Under the pieces are notes generated by a model, which made no database searches, had not been told where the DNA came from, and saw only the letters and a program-made list of their open reading frames with translations. Made by a program: the position numbers and the translations under genes. 64,000 nt of DNA, from contig JAINUG010000014.1 in the NCBI GenBank assembly GCA_029706075.1, forward strand, positions 1,874,501-1,938,500, in the 5' to 3' direction. Shown piece after piece: positions 46,901-54,578 of the stretch (positions are counted from its first letter, which is position 1; each line of letters opens with the position of its first letter). Source of the DNA: Aldrovandia affinis (lineage: Eukaryota; Chordata; Actinopteri; Notacanthiformes; Halosauridae).

Positions 46901-49900
46901 GTGCGTGGCTTTAGAAGTGTGTACCTGCGCACTACCAGGCAAGTATGTGGGTCTAAAATGCCGTGCAATGCCAAGCAGATTCAGTTGCCCCATTTGTTAT
47001 TTAGCACAGGCTCCTGCAGCCAGGTGTTTGAGAGATTAAGAACCCTGTATCTGCAAATTATTCTCCACCAAATCACACATAAGTTTCCCACATGCATTTT
47101 TTTAATATTTTTTATTTTTTATTAATTTGGTTCCCAGTTTGGTTGCCAATTATATTTATCTCAGTTTATCTCACCCTCCCCCACGAGTCTGCTGCCCGTC
47201 CTCCGGGTTGAGACACTATTTTCCGGGTCGATTTATCCAACCCCTTCCGAGACGGAATTCTACCATGGACGCCTTTTTCCTGCTCCTTGACGGACTCGTG
47301 CTGGCTCCCCCTCCCCTGGGACAGCCAAATGCCACCTCCGATCGGGGCTGAAGACCAGGGCCGGTCTGGTAGAGACGCAGGTTTCGAACCGCGTCCCTGA
47401 CCCACATGCACTTTAAAAAATTAAAAATTTAAACTCAGTCTGAGTAAGTCCCCTTTATTCACCGTCTGATTGGTGATTGCCCACATATTTTTCAGGTGAA
47501 GTCGGTGCGCCGTAATGCCATGCTCCACCACAGCGCAAAACGAGAGACACAAACTCAGACTACAGGCAGCATGGGGGCACACTCGTTTCTGGAGGCCGGC
47601 AGGGGAGCAGGCGGGCTGGGTGACATGGCACCCCCCGCTGGTCCCTATTCAAGGCAGAGGGGACTTATCTGAAGCAGATCTGAAGTCTCAACCTAGGGGG
47701 TGGCTGCCTAAACTCCAATGGGGCCTTGAACACCCACTGGGTGAGCTTTAGGCTGAATCCTGCACTGTATGTTTGGTCTCCTGTAGCAGGGTTTAAGTGT
47801 GCATTTTCCATATGCCCTCTGTGGGGGGTTCCGACCAGTACATGTGATTAAGGCAACCTACAGCCCAGATTGATAGAACCGGATAGTGCCAGATTGCAGC
47901 CAGGAGTCACATAGCCTGACATATAATCGGCCATTCAAGCGGCGGGCACTTAAGGACAGCTCGCAGTGTTCTCAAAAAATATACTGCAGTTGCCTTGGAA
48001 ACGATTTATGGGCCAGCGATAACATCGATGATGTAAAATTGAATAGGATGGTGTGTCTGTGTGTGTGTGTGTGTGTGTGTGCGTGTGTATGTGCGGTACT
48101 TTGTTCATATGTAGTGCTGTGAGAGTGTATGTAACGCTGTGTGTGTGTACTGCTGCTTGAGTATATAGCACTACATGTCTGTGTGTGTGTGAATGTGTGT
48201 GTCTGTGTGTGTGGTGGGGCTGATTGCTCTCATGAAGCTAAAGTGTGCTACAGTTGTTCTTTCACAGAGCCCATGCCCCCTGGCGCTACTCTAGAGGCAC
48301 CTGATAGGGCGAGCCTGTCAGCAAATAAGAATTCTTCCCACGCCACTGGCTGATTGCCTGTTTTCCATTGCACCAGCACTCAGATTCCTGGATAAGAGGT
48401 GATGGCAGACAATGTGTGCCACACTACTGACTATCAAGCACCTGAGTGCCATAGAGTGTATGTGTGAAAGTATCCATGTTAAATGATGAGGTAAGAGGGT
48501 AAGTTTGTCTGTGCACGTATGTGTACGTATGTGTGCGTACGTGTGTGTTTGTATGTATGTGTGCATTTGTACATTTTAGAGCACATAGACATACACATAC
48601 GCTGAACACAAGCTCAAGGTACCATTATATTTGACTTCTACATGTATCCAAATCCATTTACAAACCAAGAGACCCCAAGGCCAGTACTTGGAGGACTTTG
48701 ACTGTCTGCCCTCCAGGGGATGTCAAACCCAGATCTCCATTCAATTATCATCTCAATCTTACTCAATCAAAACCAACACTCACACGGGTGCTCCAGGATC
48801 AGGGTTGAGACACACTGTCCTGTTGGGAACGGCTGAAAATCATGAGGTTAATCAGCAAAGGCCCAGATGAAATCTAAGGCATGGTAAGAACAGTTAGGAG
48901 CAGGGCTGTTTCTTTAGAGGTTGCAGATATGCATGTTTATATGGGGCTACCTGCTATCCTGCTAAGATGTTGGATTCCAGTGTGTGGATGCACCAAATGA
49001 TCTGGTATTGAATCCTAACCTTGCCAGTGCTGATTGGGACTGGCAGCCTCCTAAGGGCAGCTCATAACTGGCTGTAGTGTCACCCAGGATTGGAGGGTTT
49101 TCAGCTGGGCCTACAAATACGAATACAATTGGACACTCCAAATCAGGTGGAAAAAACAAAAACAAATCGATTATAAAAATTGGTTAAAAAAAAAGAATAA
49201 AAAAAGAAAGATGCGTGCATTTAATCCAAAAGAGGGTGCTGCACAGAGAAGGTGCCCGGGTTTACGTGTGAGAGACCCTGTCACTATGACACAGAGTAAT
49301 GTGTTCCCACAGATTTCTAGTAAATCTGCCATATCACAAAGTTGGCAACCCGGGGCTTCAGGTTTGAGCCTCCCGATTACCCCTGCAATCGGGCGGCTTT
49401 TTAATTAAACCCCTCCTCTGTTGTAAATGTCCAAAATGGGATTTATGTCTAACAAGGGGTCTGGTGGAGATATATTTGCAATGACAATAGATTGTAGGTG
49501 GACACAGATTGCAGGGGAAATCATATTGCTGTGTGTTAGGGATGGGGGACGAGGGGGAGAGTTGAGACAATTGGCTTGCAGTGCATCCGATGACACATCT
49601 GATGCATCATAAGATAAATAAATAATCAGTTTACTTCCGCCAAACTCTCTCACACACACACGCCAGTCCAGTGCCTTGCTGCGTCGAACCAGTCTAGCCA
49701 GCTAGTTCCATATGCTGTTCTGACATCGCCCTGCTGTTTAAGTCAACAAAGCGCCAAATGGTGGTATTCTCTGCTCAAGAGTTGACTGCCTGTAGAAAAA
49801 GTCGACCCAAACCAACGAATCATCAAAACCGTGAATACCTAGTAAACAGCAGTTTAAAACAAAACACTCGATATGATGGCAACCACTGAGCCGGTGCACC

Positions 49901-50883
49901 AAAACCAGTGTAGATGCATCTTAAAACCAATTAAATATGTCTCGCGTGGAAAAGGCACCACTGATCTGTGACTACTTCATGTGTATATGTGTATAACACA
50001 TTCGGTAACACATTTTTCAGTGTGATATATATATATATTATAACCTATGCAACTCAGCATTTAGACAAATACTGAGTTCATTTACGCGAGTACACGCAGG
50101 GTGCGTATAGATCACGGCACAATCAATACGGGCCAAATCTGAAAAAAATTCAGAATTTTTTGGGGGAGAAAAACTTCCCTGTCCTCCTTTTGTTTCAAAT
50201 GGAGCTGAGAAACTGAACTGTAGACGCGTTTGAGCGTGCTGTCGCTCCGACACCAAACCATCCTGAACATACCAGGAGTAATACACGTACCCACAGTTAT
50301 GAAAAAGCGTATACGTCCAATGCAGCACAATAATACAATTATACAGCCATTTTTTATTTAATAAAACCCTTATTCATATTAAAAATCATCAAAGCTCGTT
50401 AGAACGTTCTATCACATATCCTCTACAAAATATGTATACAAACTAGCAAGCCCGTCTTCGATCTGCGCTGATTAGGTGTATGGAAAACAATAGCGACTAA
50501 AACAGTAGGCTAGCAGTAGCAGCAACAACTCAATTTAAAACATAGAATCAAAAACGACATGCTATATGCTATCCACAATTATGAATCGCTCTCGTTCCCG
50601 TTAAAATATTTTGAAGGTTTCAGTACCCTTTAATTATATATGGTTGTAACAGTAATGATATACCCACAATCAGTTGTATCGTTACATCTGTGCATGACAA
50701 TAATGCTTACAACAATCTTTATAACACGGTACCACCATAAATAAAATATTTGACAGCAGATCCCTTTACAGTGTCCTTACCTGGTATGCTCGCGTTAATG
50801 GCGACAAGGGTCGCACAGATAAATGTCCAGAGAAGAACCGAGGACCGGGGTCGGCCATCGACGCCCCTCTGCGGAGAGAGCAT
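20245..50883 (-). CDS. npdc1: Neural proliferation, differentiation and control protein 1, nine coding exons
   Basis: Nine exons join in frame to 313 residues (human NPDC1 325): 50883-50781, 32722-32576, 25559-25467, 24795-24601, 23563-23497, 22731-22647, 22116-22037, 20665-20566 and 20316-20245. All borders are GT/AG. The product is a single-pass membrane protein linked to neuronal differentiation; its mechanism is poorly known. Residues 1-34 form a signal peptide. Residues 38-75 hold six cysteines (DKCPRTLDC, FCRPGSTHCGSC, GKCVARK). Residues 91-111 are an ELDEEIDFLSSI helix. A Thr/Pro-rich stalk follows, then a membrane helix at about 180-201 (VFIGVCIVIGTAALILAGVC). The cytoplasmic tail holds QKVDYPAFN, AQMYHYQHQKQQML and the most conserved block SDEENEDGDFTVYECPGLAP, ending NPLFDDSTL. 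Intron 1 is 18 kb. Family identity rests on these blocks and on its place beside pou5f3. Confidence 0.93.
20566..20665 (-). CDS. npdc1: npdc1 exon 8
   Basis: Codes HRDEPKIPDSGTTSDEENED and GDFTVYECPGLAP. Phase 2 to 0, borders CTCAG/A and CCG/GTGAGT. Confidence 0.94.
20845..20940 (+). mobile_element. L2-type LINE 3' tail fragment
   Basis: GCACATCTTGTAAGTCGCTC, then the GGATAAGAGCG hairpin, ending in AAATGTAAATG. Only the 3' tail is left. Confidence 0.75.
21601..21958 (+). mobile_element. Complete tRNA-headed SINE (family C) with 16-bp target duplication
   Basis: Exact copies of AGAAATGGACAATTTA flank it at 21585-21600 and 21959-21974. The head carries a Pol III A-box-like CGTGGCCCAGTT and the B box GGTTCAATTCC. 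The tail reads AATTGGCTACCAAATTGGG followed by an A-rich end. The perfect long duplication points to a fairly recent insertion. Family members are at 28792, 47095 and 48942. Confidence 0.9.
22037..22116 (-). CDS. npdc1: npdc1 exon 7
   Basis: Codes PGDKKLAHSAQMYHYQHQ and onward to MLSLE. Phase 0 to 2, borders ATCCAG/CC and AA/GTAAGT. Highly conserved block. Confidence 0.93.
22647..22731 (-). CDS. npdc1: npdc1 exon 6
   Basis: Codes LQRDVHLAQKVDYPAFNV and ends CDSTL, the juxtamembrane part that matches human LQREIRLTQKADY. Phase 2 to 0. Confidence 0.92.
23497..23563 (-). CDS. npdc1: npdc1 exon 5 (transmembrane helix)
   Basis: 67 bp coding FIGVCIVIGTAALILAGVCW. Borders CACAG/TC and AG/GTAAGA, phase 1 to 2. 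Too short to appear as a standalone frame. Confidence 0.88.
23994..24022. repeat. (TG)n microsatellite
   Basis: Pure GT run ending GCGCGC in npdc1 intron 4. Confidence 0.92.
24601..24795 (-). CDS. npdc1: npdc1 exon 4 (extracellular stalk)
   Basis: Thr/Pro-rich and weakly conserved. It starts PPTQVAPESK and ends PNLSKDSLLV. Borders CTCAG/TG and G/GTGAGT, phase 1 to 1. Confidence 0.85.
24796..25466 (-). other. npdc1: npdc1 intron 3
   Basis: 671 bp; contains a small Tc1-type MITE at 25034-25154. Confidence 0.8.
25034..25154. mobile_element. Tc1-type MITE (121 bp)
   Basis: Starts CACTACTGGTCAAAAGTTTT and ends in the inverse-like CGGTAGTG, flanked by TA on each side (25032-25033 and 25155-25156). 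This is a deletion derivative of a Tc1-like element with no coding capacity. Confidence 0.7.
25467..25559 (-). CDS. npdc1: npdc1 exon 3 (EEIDFL helix)
   Basis: 31 codons, KVSSRPELDEEIDFLSS onward. Borders CTCTCAG/G and CAG/GTGAGG, phase 1 to 1. It matches the human EEIDFLAQEL region. Confidence 0.9.
25712..25905 (-). mobile_element. tRNA-headed SINE with L2 tail (family B)
   Basis: Reverse copy: AATTAGCAGACACTC tail, ACTGAAGCAACTCAGGTTAA, CCACCTGGGAATCCAACC (B-box complement), and head AAGCCCAGCTCCCTATCCAT. Other copies: 28569, 29993, 40192, 43155 and fragments. Confidence 0.8.
26020..26125 (+). mobile_element. SINE-like repeat fragment (family D)
   Basis: Shares GATGGTGGATTGCAGAGTG and AAAAGAAGC with the copy at 2575-2825. 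Confidence 0.45.
26140..26301 (-). mobile_element. tRNA-headed SINE with L2 tail (family A)
   Basis: Reverse copy with AGCAGACACTTTTATCCAAAG, GGGAATTGAACCC and a GAGGCACACAGAACC head. Confidence 0.85.
26362..26545. repeat. (TG)n imperfect microsatellite
   Basis: About 180 bp of GT with ATG/CTG interruptions and a pure run at 26444-26496. It generates false Cys/Val and His/Thr frames on both strands. Confidence 0.95.
28569..28787 (+). mobile_element. tRNA-headed SINE with L2 tail (family B)
   Basis: GTAATGGTTAGGGAGCTGGG head, GGTTTAATTCC B box, TTGAGCAAAGGTACTTAACC body and the CGCTCTGGATAAGAGCGTCT tail with AATGTAA repeats. The best plus-strand copy of the family here. Confidence 0.87.
28792..29143 (+). 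mobile_element. SINE of family C
   Basis: Shares CTCTGGCCGGGAGTG, GGCAATTGGC and ATAATTGG-type tail blocks with 21601-21958 and ends in (AAAT)n. Confidence 0.65.
29360..29665. repeat. Degenerate minisatellite around TTGTTGGTGCAGTGTGTGT
   Basis: The block TTGGTGCAGTGTGTG or a close form appears at least five times, separated by variable (TG)n, with a pure (TG)n at 29527-29568. Confidence 0.8.
29993..30213 (-). mobile_element. tRNA-headed SINE with L2 tail (family B)
   Basis: Reverse copy with (ATTAC)n end, CATTTAGCAGACGCCTTTAT, the AGCGACTTACAG stem, CTCAAGGGTACAACGGC and the TTCCCTAACCATTATATCAC head. Confidence 0.85.
31220..31252. repeat. (AC)n microsatellite
   Basis: Pure AC run. A second (CG/CA)n run lies at 31448-31485. 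Confidence 0.92.
31940..32050 (+). mobile_element. SINE fragment (family B)
   Basis: TTAACCTGAATTGCTTCAGT, a TCCAGCT match and a diverged TTATAGATAAGGGTGTCTGC tail. Head missing. Confidence 0.55.
32576..32722 (-). CDS. npdc1: npdc1 exon 2 (cysteine-rich domain)
   Basis: Acceptor CTTGCAG, donor G/GTATGT, phase 1 to 1. It codes the six-cysteine segment from DKCPRTLDCTLEGRHFC to CVARKRHGHF, which aligns with the human NPDC1 cysteine block. Confidence 0.93.
32760..33058. repeat. Tandem duplication overlaid by a 36-bp inverted repeat, just upstream of npdc1 exon 2
   Basis: About 125 bp at 32768-32877 (ending GCAACAGGTGATACACAAGG) is repeated at 32913-33025 with the same ending. Separately, AAAAAGGGATTGGGGATT and ATTATCATCCTTGT at 32881-32914 recur as the reverse complement at 33020-33055 with one to three mismatches. 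The RNA of this intron could fold into a long hairpin within 340 bp of the exon 2 acceptor. Confidence 0.8.
33758..34120. repeat. Composite minisatellite: TTTAAGAGAGTGAGT units between (TG)n blocks
   Basis: After an (TG)n run of about 80 bp, the unit TTTAAGAGAGTGAGT[A/T]TG occurs five times (near 33837, 33878, 33912, 33985 and 34041), each followed by GT repeats of different length. The His/Thr frames on the reverse strand come from this. Confidence 0.93.
34754..35022. mobile_element. Degenerate hAT-like element
   Basis: Left GGTGGTCCCAAACC and right GGTTTGGGAACCATTG are imperfect inverted repeats, a pair typical of common vertebrate hAT MITEs. Target duplications not resolved. Confidence 0.45.
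35080..35140 (+). mobile_element. SINE fragment (family B)
   Basis: TTCCTAACCCAAATTGCTTC and TATACAACTGTATAAAT match the middle of family B only. Confidence 0.35.
36938..37030 (+). mobile_element. SINE fragment (family B)
   Basis: CAACTGAATTGCTTCATTAA, CATCCAGCTGTATAAATGG and GTCGCTCTGGATAATGC. Head missing. Confidence 0.55.
37100..37190 (+). mobile_element. L2-type LINE 3' tail fragment
   Basis: CATCTTGTAAGTTGCTCTGG, ATAAGAGCGTCTGC and AATGTAAA repeats, as at 9865-9925. Confidence 0.7.
37257..37470 (-). mobile_element. Diverged SINE of family C
   Basis: On the reverse strand it shows GACAATTATGCTGTGG, CCAATTGTGTCCGATC and CTCCCGGTCACAG, similar in layout to other family C copies. Assignment is weak. 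Confidence 0.35.
37563..37805. repeat. Minisatellite of about 95-135 bp units
   Basis: GTGTTGTGAGATGATAGGGT appears three times (one with a C/T change), and AAGGTTAATGC.TGTGAA.G with TTTGTGCGTTGGTGTGTTG appears twice. This is a tandem duplication with an internal partial unit. Confidence 0.85.
39312..39512 (+). mobile_element. Degenerate SINE (family B)
   Basis: AGTTGCTAAGGAGCTGTACT head-like block, GATTCAAATTCCAGATGGGG B box, and a weak GTCGTCCTGGATGAGC tail. Confidence 0.4.
40192..40386 (-). mobile_element. tRNA-headed SINE with L2 tail (family B)
   Basis: Reverse copy: GGCATTTAGTAGACGCTCTC, TATTTACTGAAGCAATTCA, AAGCCCAGTTCCCTAACCAT. Confidence 0.82.
40424..40620 (+). repeat. Copy 1 of a 200-bp local duplication
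   Basis: GGGAGGGTTGTACAAAA through CAAGCCATCTGGCAC pairs along its length with 42523-42745, with small indels. Its end abuts a family A SINE. Confidence 0.85.
40625..40780 (+). mobile_element. tRNA-headed SINE with L2 tail (family A)
   Basis: Best plus-strand copy: GTGTGGCTCAGTTGGTAGAG, GGTTGTGGGTTCAATCCCC, CACATATACTGAAAAATGTA, then the GCTTTGGATAAAAGCGTCTG tail. Confidence 0.9.
41455..41650 (-). mobile_element. SINE-like repeat (family D)
   Basis: On the reverse strand CAGCTGGTGGACTGCAGAGT, then ACGGAGGACGTTGCAAAAAT and GGCAATTCCAAATTGGGAG, matching 2575-2825. Confidence 0.6.
42290..42420 (+). mobile_element. SINE-like repeat fragment (family D)
   Basis: Short match GTGAAAAGAAGCAGCGGTTGAC, in two parts, and GAGAGCGCATGCC to the family D core. 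Confidence 0.35.
42523..42745 (+). repeat. Copy 2 of a 200-bp local duplication
   Basis: Pairs with 40424-40620 in the same orientation, 2.1 kb apart. It has about 25 bp of extra sequence in the middle. Confidence 0.85.
42880..43045 (+). mobile_element. 3' tail of an unidentified retroposon
   Basis: AAACGCTATATAAATGAAATCC followed by (ATT)n, in two parts, is a common 3' end of fish non-LTR elements. The upstream body is not recognised. Confidence 0.4.
43155..43365 (-). mobile_element. Degenerate SINE (family B)
   Basis: GTTTACTGAAGCAGCTCAGG, AGCTCAAGGGTATAATGG and CACCTGGGAATCAAACC are in family B order on the reverse strand. Confidence 0.6.
43888..43914. repeat. (AT)n microsatellite
   Basis: Pure AT run flanked by poly(A) and poly(T); self-complementary. 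Confidence 0.93.
44752..44906 (-). mobile_element. tRNA-headed SINE with L2 tail (family A)
   Basis: Reverse copy: AGCAGACGCTTTTACCCAGT (small deletion), GGGAATCGAACCC, and the AACCACACAGAACCAC head. Confidence 0.85.
45008..45032. repeat. (AAT)n microsatellite
   Basis: Pure AAT run of eight units. Confidence 0.92.
46862..46960. repeat. 42-bp tandem duplication
   Basis: GTGCGTACCCACACGCTGCC, AGGCAGGTGCGTGG is followed by GTGTGTACCTGCGCACTACC, AGGCAAGTATGTGG: two diverged units in a row. Confidence 0.7.
47095..47412 (-). mobile_element. SINE of family C
   Basis: On the reverse strand the head includes a GGTTCGAAACC B box, then CCGATCGGAGGTGGCATTTG, and a tail TAATTGGCAACCAAACTGGG with an A-rich end. 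Laid out like 21601-21958. Confidence 0.75.
48058..48212. repeat. (TG)n blocks
   Basis: Two GT runs (48053-48085 and 48179-48212) separated by GT-rich sequence. Confidence 0.85.
48942..49207 (+). mobile_element. SINE of family C
   Basis: GTATTGAATCC B box, GGCAGCCTCCTAAGGGCAGC, ACAATTGGACACTCCAAATC and an A-rich tail. Confidence 0.65.
50781..50883 (-). CDS. npdc1: npdc1 exon 1 (signal peptide)
   Basis: Starts MLSPQRGVDGRPRSS, followed by the hydrophobic run VLLWTFICATLVAINA. The donor is CCAG/GTAAGG, phase 1. Confidence 0.85.
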
Positions 50884-51260
50884 CCTGCGAAGCGATCCTT
50901 ACGGCTGGAGAAACAGACACCGGGAGTCGGGGATTGTCATTCCCCCACCCCCTCTCCTGAGAAAACGCGCAGGTAATATGCGGCTGACAGTATAAAAAAA
51001 TAAAAAATAAAAATAAAAAGGGAAAACAAAAAGCATAAACCCTGGATCCCGACTGAGGGGCGTTTGAACGGTCCCGGATTCTCGCTGTCTTTCCAGGTAA
51101 CGCTCGCGAACAGTGCCACTGCTTTAAACACGCTCGTTCTGTCCGAAGATGTGGATGATTCTGCGAGGGCGGGGAGTTGCTGTTTAGCTGTCAGATTGTG
51201 AGGCTTGCGAGGAGGGAGGAGGAGGAGAGGGAGGGGGAGAGGGGGGGGAGCACGTACAGT
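50884..51260 (-). promoter_or_regulatory. npdc1: Putative npdc1 5' untranslated region and promoter
   Basis: Upstream of the start codon the sequence is more GC- and CpG-rich than the flanks. A GC box-like GGGCGGGGAG and a purine tract (51195-51250) are present. A palindromic CGTCATGACG lies just beyond, at about 51265. No TATA box seen. Confidence 0.35.
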
Positions 51261-52415
51261 TTTGTCGTCATGACGCACTCCTGGGTCTGGTAGTTCTAAG
51301 CGGAGGTGGTCGAAATGCGAGTTCAGGGAAAGAGGCAGTGGAAAGTGTTTTGCCGTTGATCTGGGTAGATTAACAATTAACAGCAGGGCTTGTCAAGGTT
51401 AGAAGTAAAACAAATATTAACCTTCATTTGTTTGCCTTCAAAGCAAGACTCAGCGGTCTCAAAGCGCTCAGTTCGACAGGGGACGCAGATTTACCATAAA
51501 CCATGTGCTTTATTCTAACATTGCGTATTTTGCAGATTGATTAACGCCGATAGAGTTTGGGCATGTTCAAAGTTGTAAAAAACTCTGGGCCTAACACGTA
51601 CCACACCGGCCGAAATGTGGCAACCCTAGTTGTGCTACCGCCGTTGAATCAAAATAATGTGCAAACTAATTAAACGTGAGGGATGGCATTTCTTTCAGGA
51701 ACAGACCTGTACAGGAACAAAAATGTAAATATGAAAAAGACGAACAATTAACGATAACCTGTCATATTCGAAAGACAAGGTGTCTCTCCAATGGCTTCAG
51801 CATTTATAATAAATGCTTATTTTGTTTTAAAACATATGGGAATTATTTTTTATCTGATTTGTCACGTTGTAGTGTATTATTTTTATGCACTGATATACAC
51901 TATTTTTAGTTGAATTTAAGCGTATTTAATGCATGTTTCCTCAATAACAGATGCATGCTCGTTTAATCTTGGCTAACATGTCAGTAAACCTACTGGTAAA
52001 TAACAACACCGAGCCATCAGTGACGGTCTCTGCGCTACAGAAGAGGTAATCGTGATCGACAGCTGATATAAAAGTCCCAAGTCAATGTGGCATAAATTGT
52101 CAACCAAATAAACCCAAACCATGTTAAAGTTAAAAATAAAATCCCAAATTATAGGCCTACATGCAAAAATAATTTTAAAAAAGACCGACTAAGCCTCAAA
52201 TGAAACGTAGCTATATAAGGATATATTTGATCTTGCTCTTTTACCCTAAATGTGTGCTTTACTTAGTTGTAAACTTTTGGAAAGCTGTAACATGAAACAT
52301 CTAAGCTGACAGCCTGCAGAAAATACAATCGTGGACCAATACGGATCACCAATCAGCACCCATTATTTCAAAATATCCGAAATTCTTACATGCGCTATAT
52401 CAGATAGAGTTTAGA
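51261..52415. other. Intergenic DNA upstream of npdc1
   Basis: AT-rich and without recognised genes or repeats. It ends at the Tc1-like element. Confidence 0.5.
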
Positions 52416-53172
52416 TACACTGCCCATCCAAAAAAAAAGTCACACACTCTAATATTTCGTTGGACCGCCTTTAGCTTCGATTACAGCACGCATTCGCCGT
52501 GGCATCGTTTCGATAAGCTTCTGCAATGTCACAACATTTATTTCCGTCCAGAGTTGCATTAATTTTTCGCCAAGATCTTGTATTGATGATGGGAGAGTCG
52601 GCCCGCTGCGCAAAGTCTTCTCCAGCACATCCCAAAGATTCTCAATGGGGTTAAGGTCTGGACTCTGTGGTGGCCAATCCATGTGTGAAAATTATGTCTC
52701 ATGCTCCCTGAACCACTCTTTCACAATTTGAGCCCGATGAATGGTGGCATTGTCATCTTGGAATATGCCCTTGCCATCAGGGGGAAAAAAATCCATTGAT
52801 GGAAAAACCTGGTCATTCAGTATATTCAGGTAGTCAGATGACCTCATTCTTTGGGCACATAACGTTGCTGAACCTAGACCTGACCAACTGCAGCAACCCC
52901 AGATCATAACACTGCCCCCATAGGGTTGTACGGTAGGCACTAGGCATGATGGGTGCATCACTTCATCCGCCTCTCTTCTTACCCTGATGCGCCCATCACT
53001 CTGGAACACGGTAAATCTGGACTCATCAGACCACATGACCTTCTTCCATTGCTCCAGAGCAGGGGCGTAGCACACAATTCTGGGCCTTCATATGCAGTCT
53101 TGTGGGCCCCCTTCCCCTCTTGATCCATGACTCTCACGCATCTTTAGATTTTTTTATTTATTGAATCAACAA

Positions 53173-53490
53173 CTATACACATGAATCTGTAGTGGTTATT
53201 AGGGTAATCGCTAATGAACTGCTTATACCACATTTAAACAAATAATTAGTAAGATTCTCTGGCCATAGTCCTGGGTCCTCTGGCAAATACCCTTCTGCAT
53301 TCCCCTCACTTTTTTCCACTTCCTCCTCTGTCTTCTCCTCATCCTTCTCACTACCCTCAGAGCAACCTTCATTTTCCTTGCTCTCTTCACCTCCATCATC
53401 CTCTTCACTAGTCCTACTGCTACTCTCTGCCTCCATCACATCTTCTTCCTGCTCACTCTCTGCTACAAGGACAGGCCCCTCTACAAGCAT
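53173..53490 (-). pseudogene. Remnant of a hAT transposase N-terminal exon
   Basis: Acidic 105-residue frame with the motif LPEDPGLWPENLTNYLF, similar to the DP-LWP motif before the zinc finger of hAT transposases. Low complexity makes this uncertain. Confidence 0.45.
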
Positions 53491-53754
53491 GAAGAATACA
53501 GGATTGATATTAGCCTCTTAACCTGCTTATAATATACAATGAAACAGGCTACAGGCTAGATTCTGCTTAATTTACCAGCTAGCTAGCTAACTATCATAAT
53601 GTAGCTAGCTACGTTAGCTTGTCTTGTTATAGAACTGGATCAAATGAGTCTTCAAAAACAAAGTTTCAATGCATTTCACCATCACCAGTAGTATGTTTGC
53701 CCGCATTTGCGATTGAGTTCAGCCAGTAGCGAGAGTGAAACTGAAATGAGATTA

Positions 53755-53840
53755 ATCGCGATTTTTAAAAAAATGAACGCGTTTTCCATTTGAAATTAAT
53801 CGCATGCGTTAACGTGTTAACGTTGACAGCCCTAGTTCAA
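53755..53840. mobile_element. Fragment of another DNA element inside the hAT copy
   Basis: GCGATTTTTAAAAAAATGAACGC, in two parts, and CGTGTTAACGTTGACAGCCCTAG, in two parts, look like one end of a common fish DNA transposon beginning CTAGGGCTGTCAACG. The other end is not found. Confidence 0.35.
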
Positions 53841-54578
53841 TCAAAACAACGTACGGATATGATCTTAAACCACTCTTAAACAGTGTTAGCAAGTTGCTTA
53901 CCTTAGTGAGCAGTTGTTTTCCCTCAGTTTGCCTTTTTTCCTCTTTCTTTTCTTTTTTGATACCCCGACTTCACTTTCTTCTGGAAAGACATGATTGACT
54001 GAAACTTGTGGGCTCCAGCATCAGCACCAGTCAGCGTGATTAGCCGTGTTTGGCGACGAATCTTAGTGTAGGTATGTTTGAGAACAAAAATTTCAGATGT
54101 TATAAATCTAGCCTGATATCTCACATTCCGGGTCAAAAATATTGCATTTCGCATCGAGAGATTTCAATGAAATTTCACCAGAAACAAGATAAAATGTTAA
54201 ATTAACGTCCTGGATACCTTTTATTTAGTCCTGAACTTGCGATATATCATTTTGAAAGCACTAAACACGAGTCTGACTCTGAAGTGTAGCGTATGACCAA
54301 ACCGAGCAATGTTTAATCAAATTTCGGAAACAAGATGGAGGATCGAGTTCAACTACGTTATATCGCAGACATATGGTGAAAAAAAACCTTGACAGCCCTT
54401 GAAAAGCCTGCATTTTTGGGGTATGGCCATACTCTCTCGTAACCGCTAGCACAGGGACACAGGCACATCCAAACCGCCGCTGCGCACGGGAATTGTAACA
54501 TACCTACTTAGTGCAGGGGGGCGGACTAAACCATTTGCGCTTTTCGAGAGGGGAGGGGGCCCAGAGAGCCTCCAATAT

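Larger units (their letters stand above)
32723..50780 (-). other. npdc1: npdc1 intron 1 (18.1 kb)
   Basis: No additional host exon was recognised. It contains SINEs, minisatellites, a tandem/inverted duplication next to exon 2 and a duplicated 200-bp segment, listed separately. The 34271-34777 and 46238-46801 frames show no domain and are treated as chance. Confidence 0.75.

Noticed and set aside
46862-46960. Possible coding exon over the 42-bp tandem duplication
   Set aside because: No splice borders in phase and no similarity to npdc1; reported only as a repeat.
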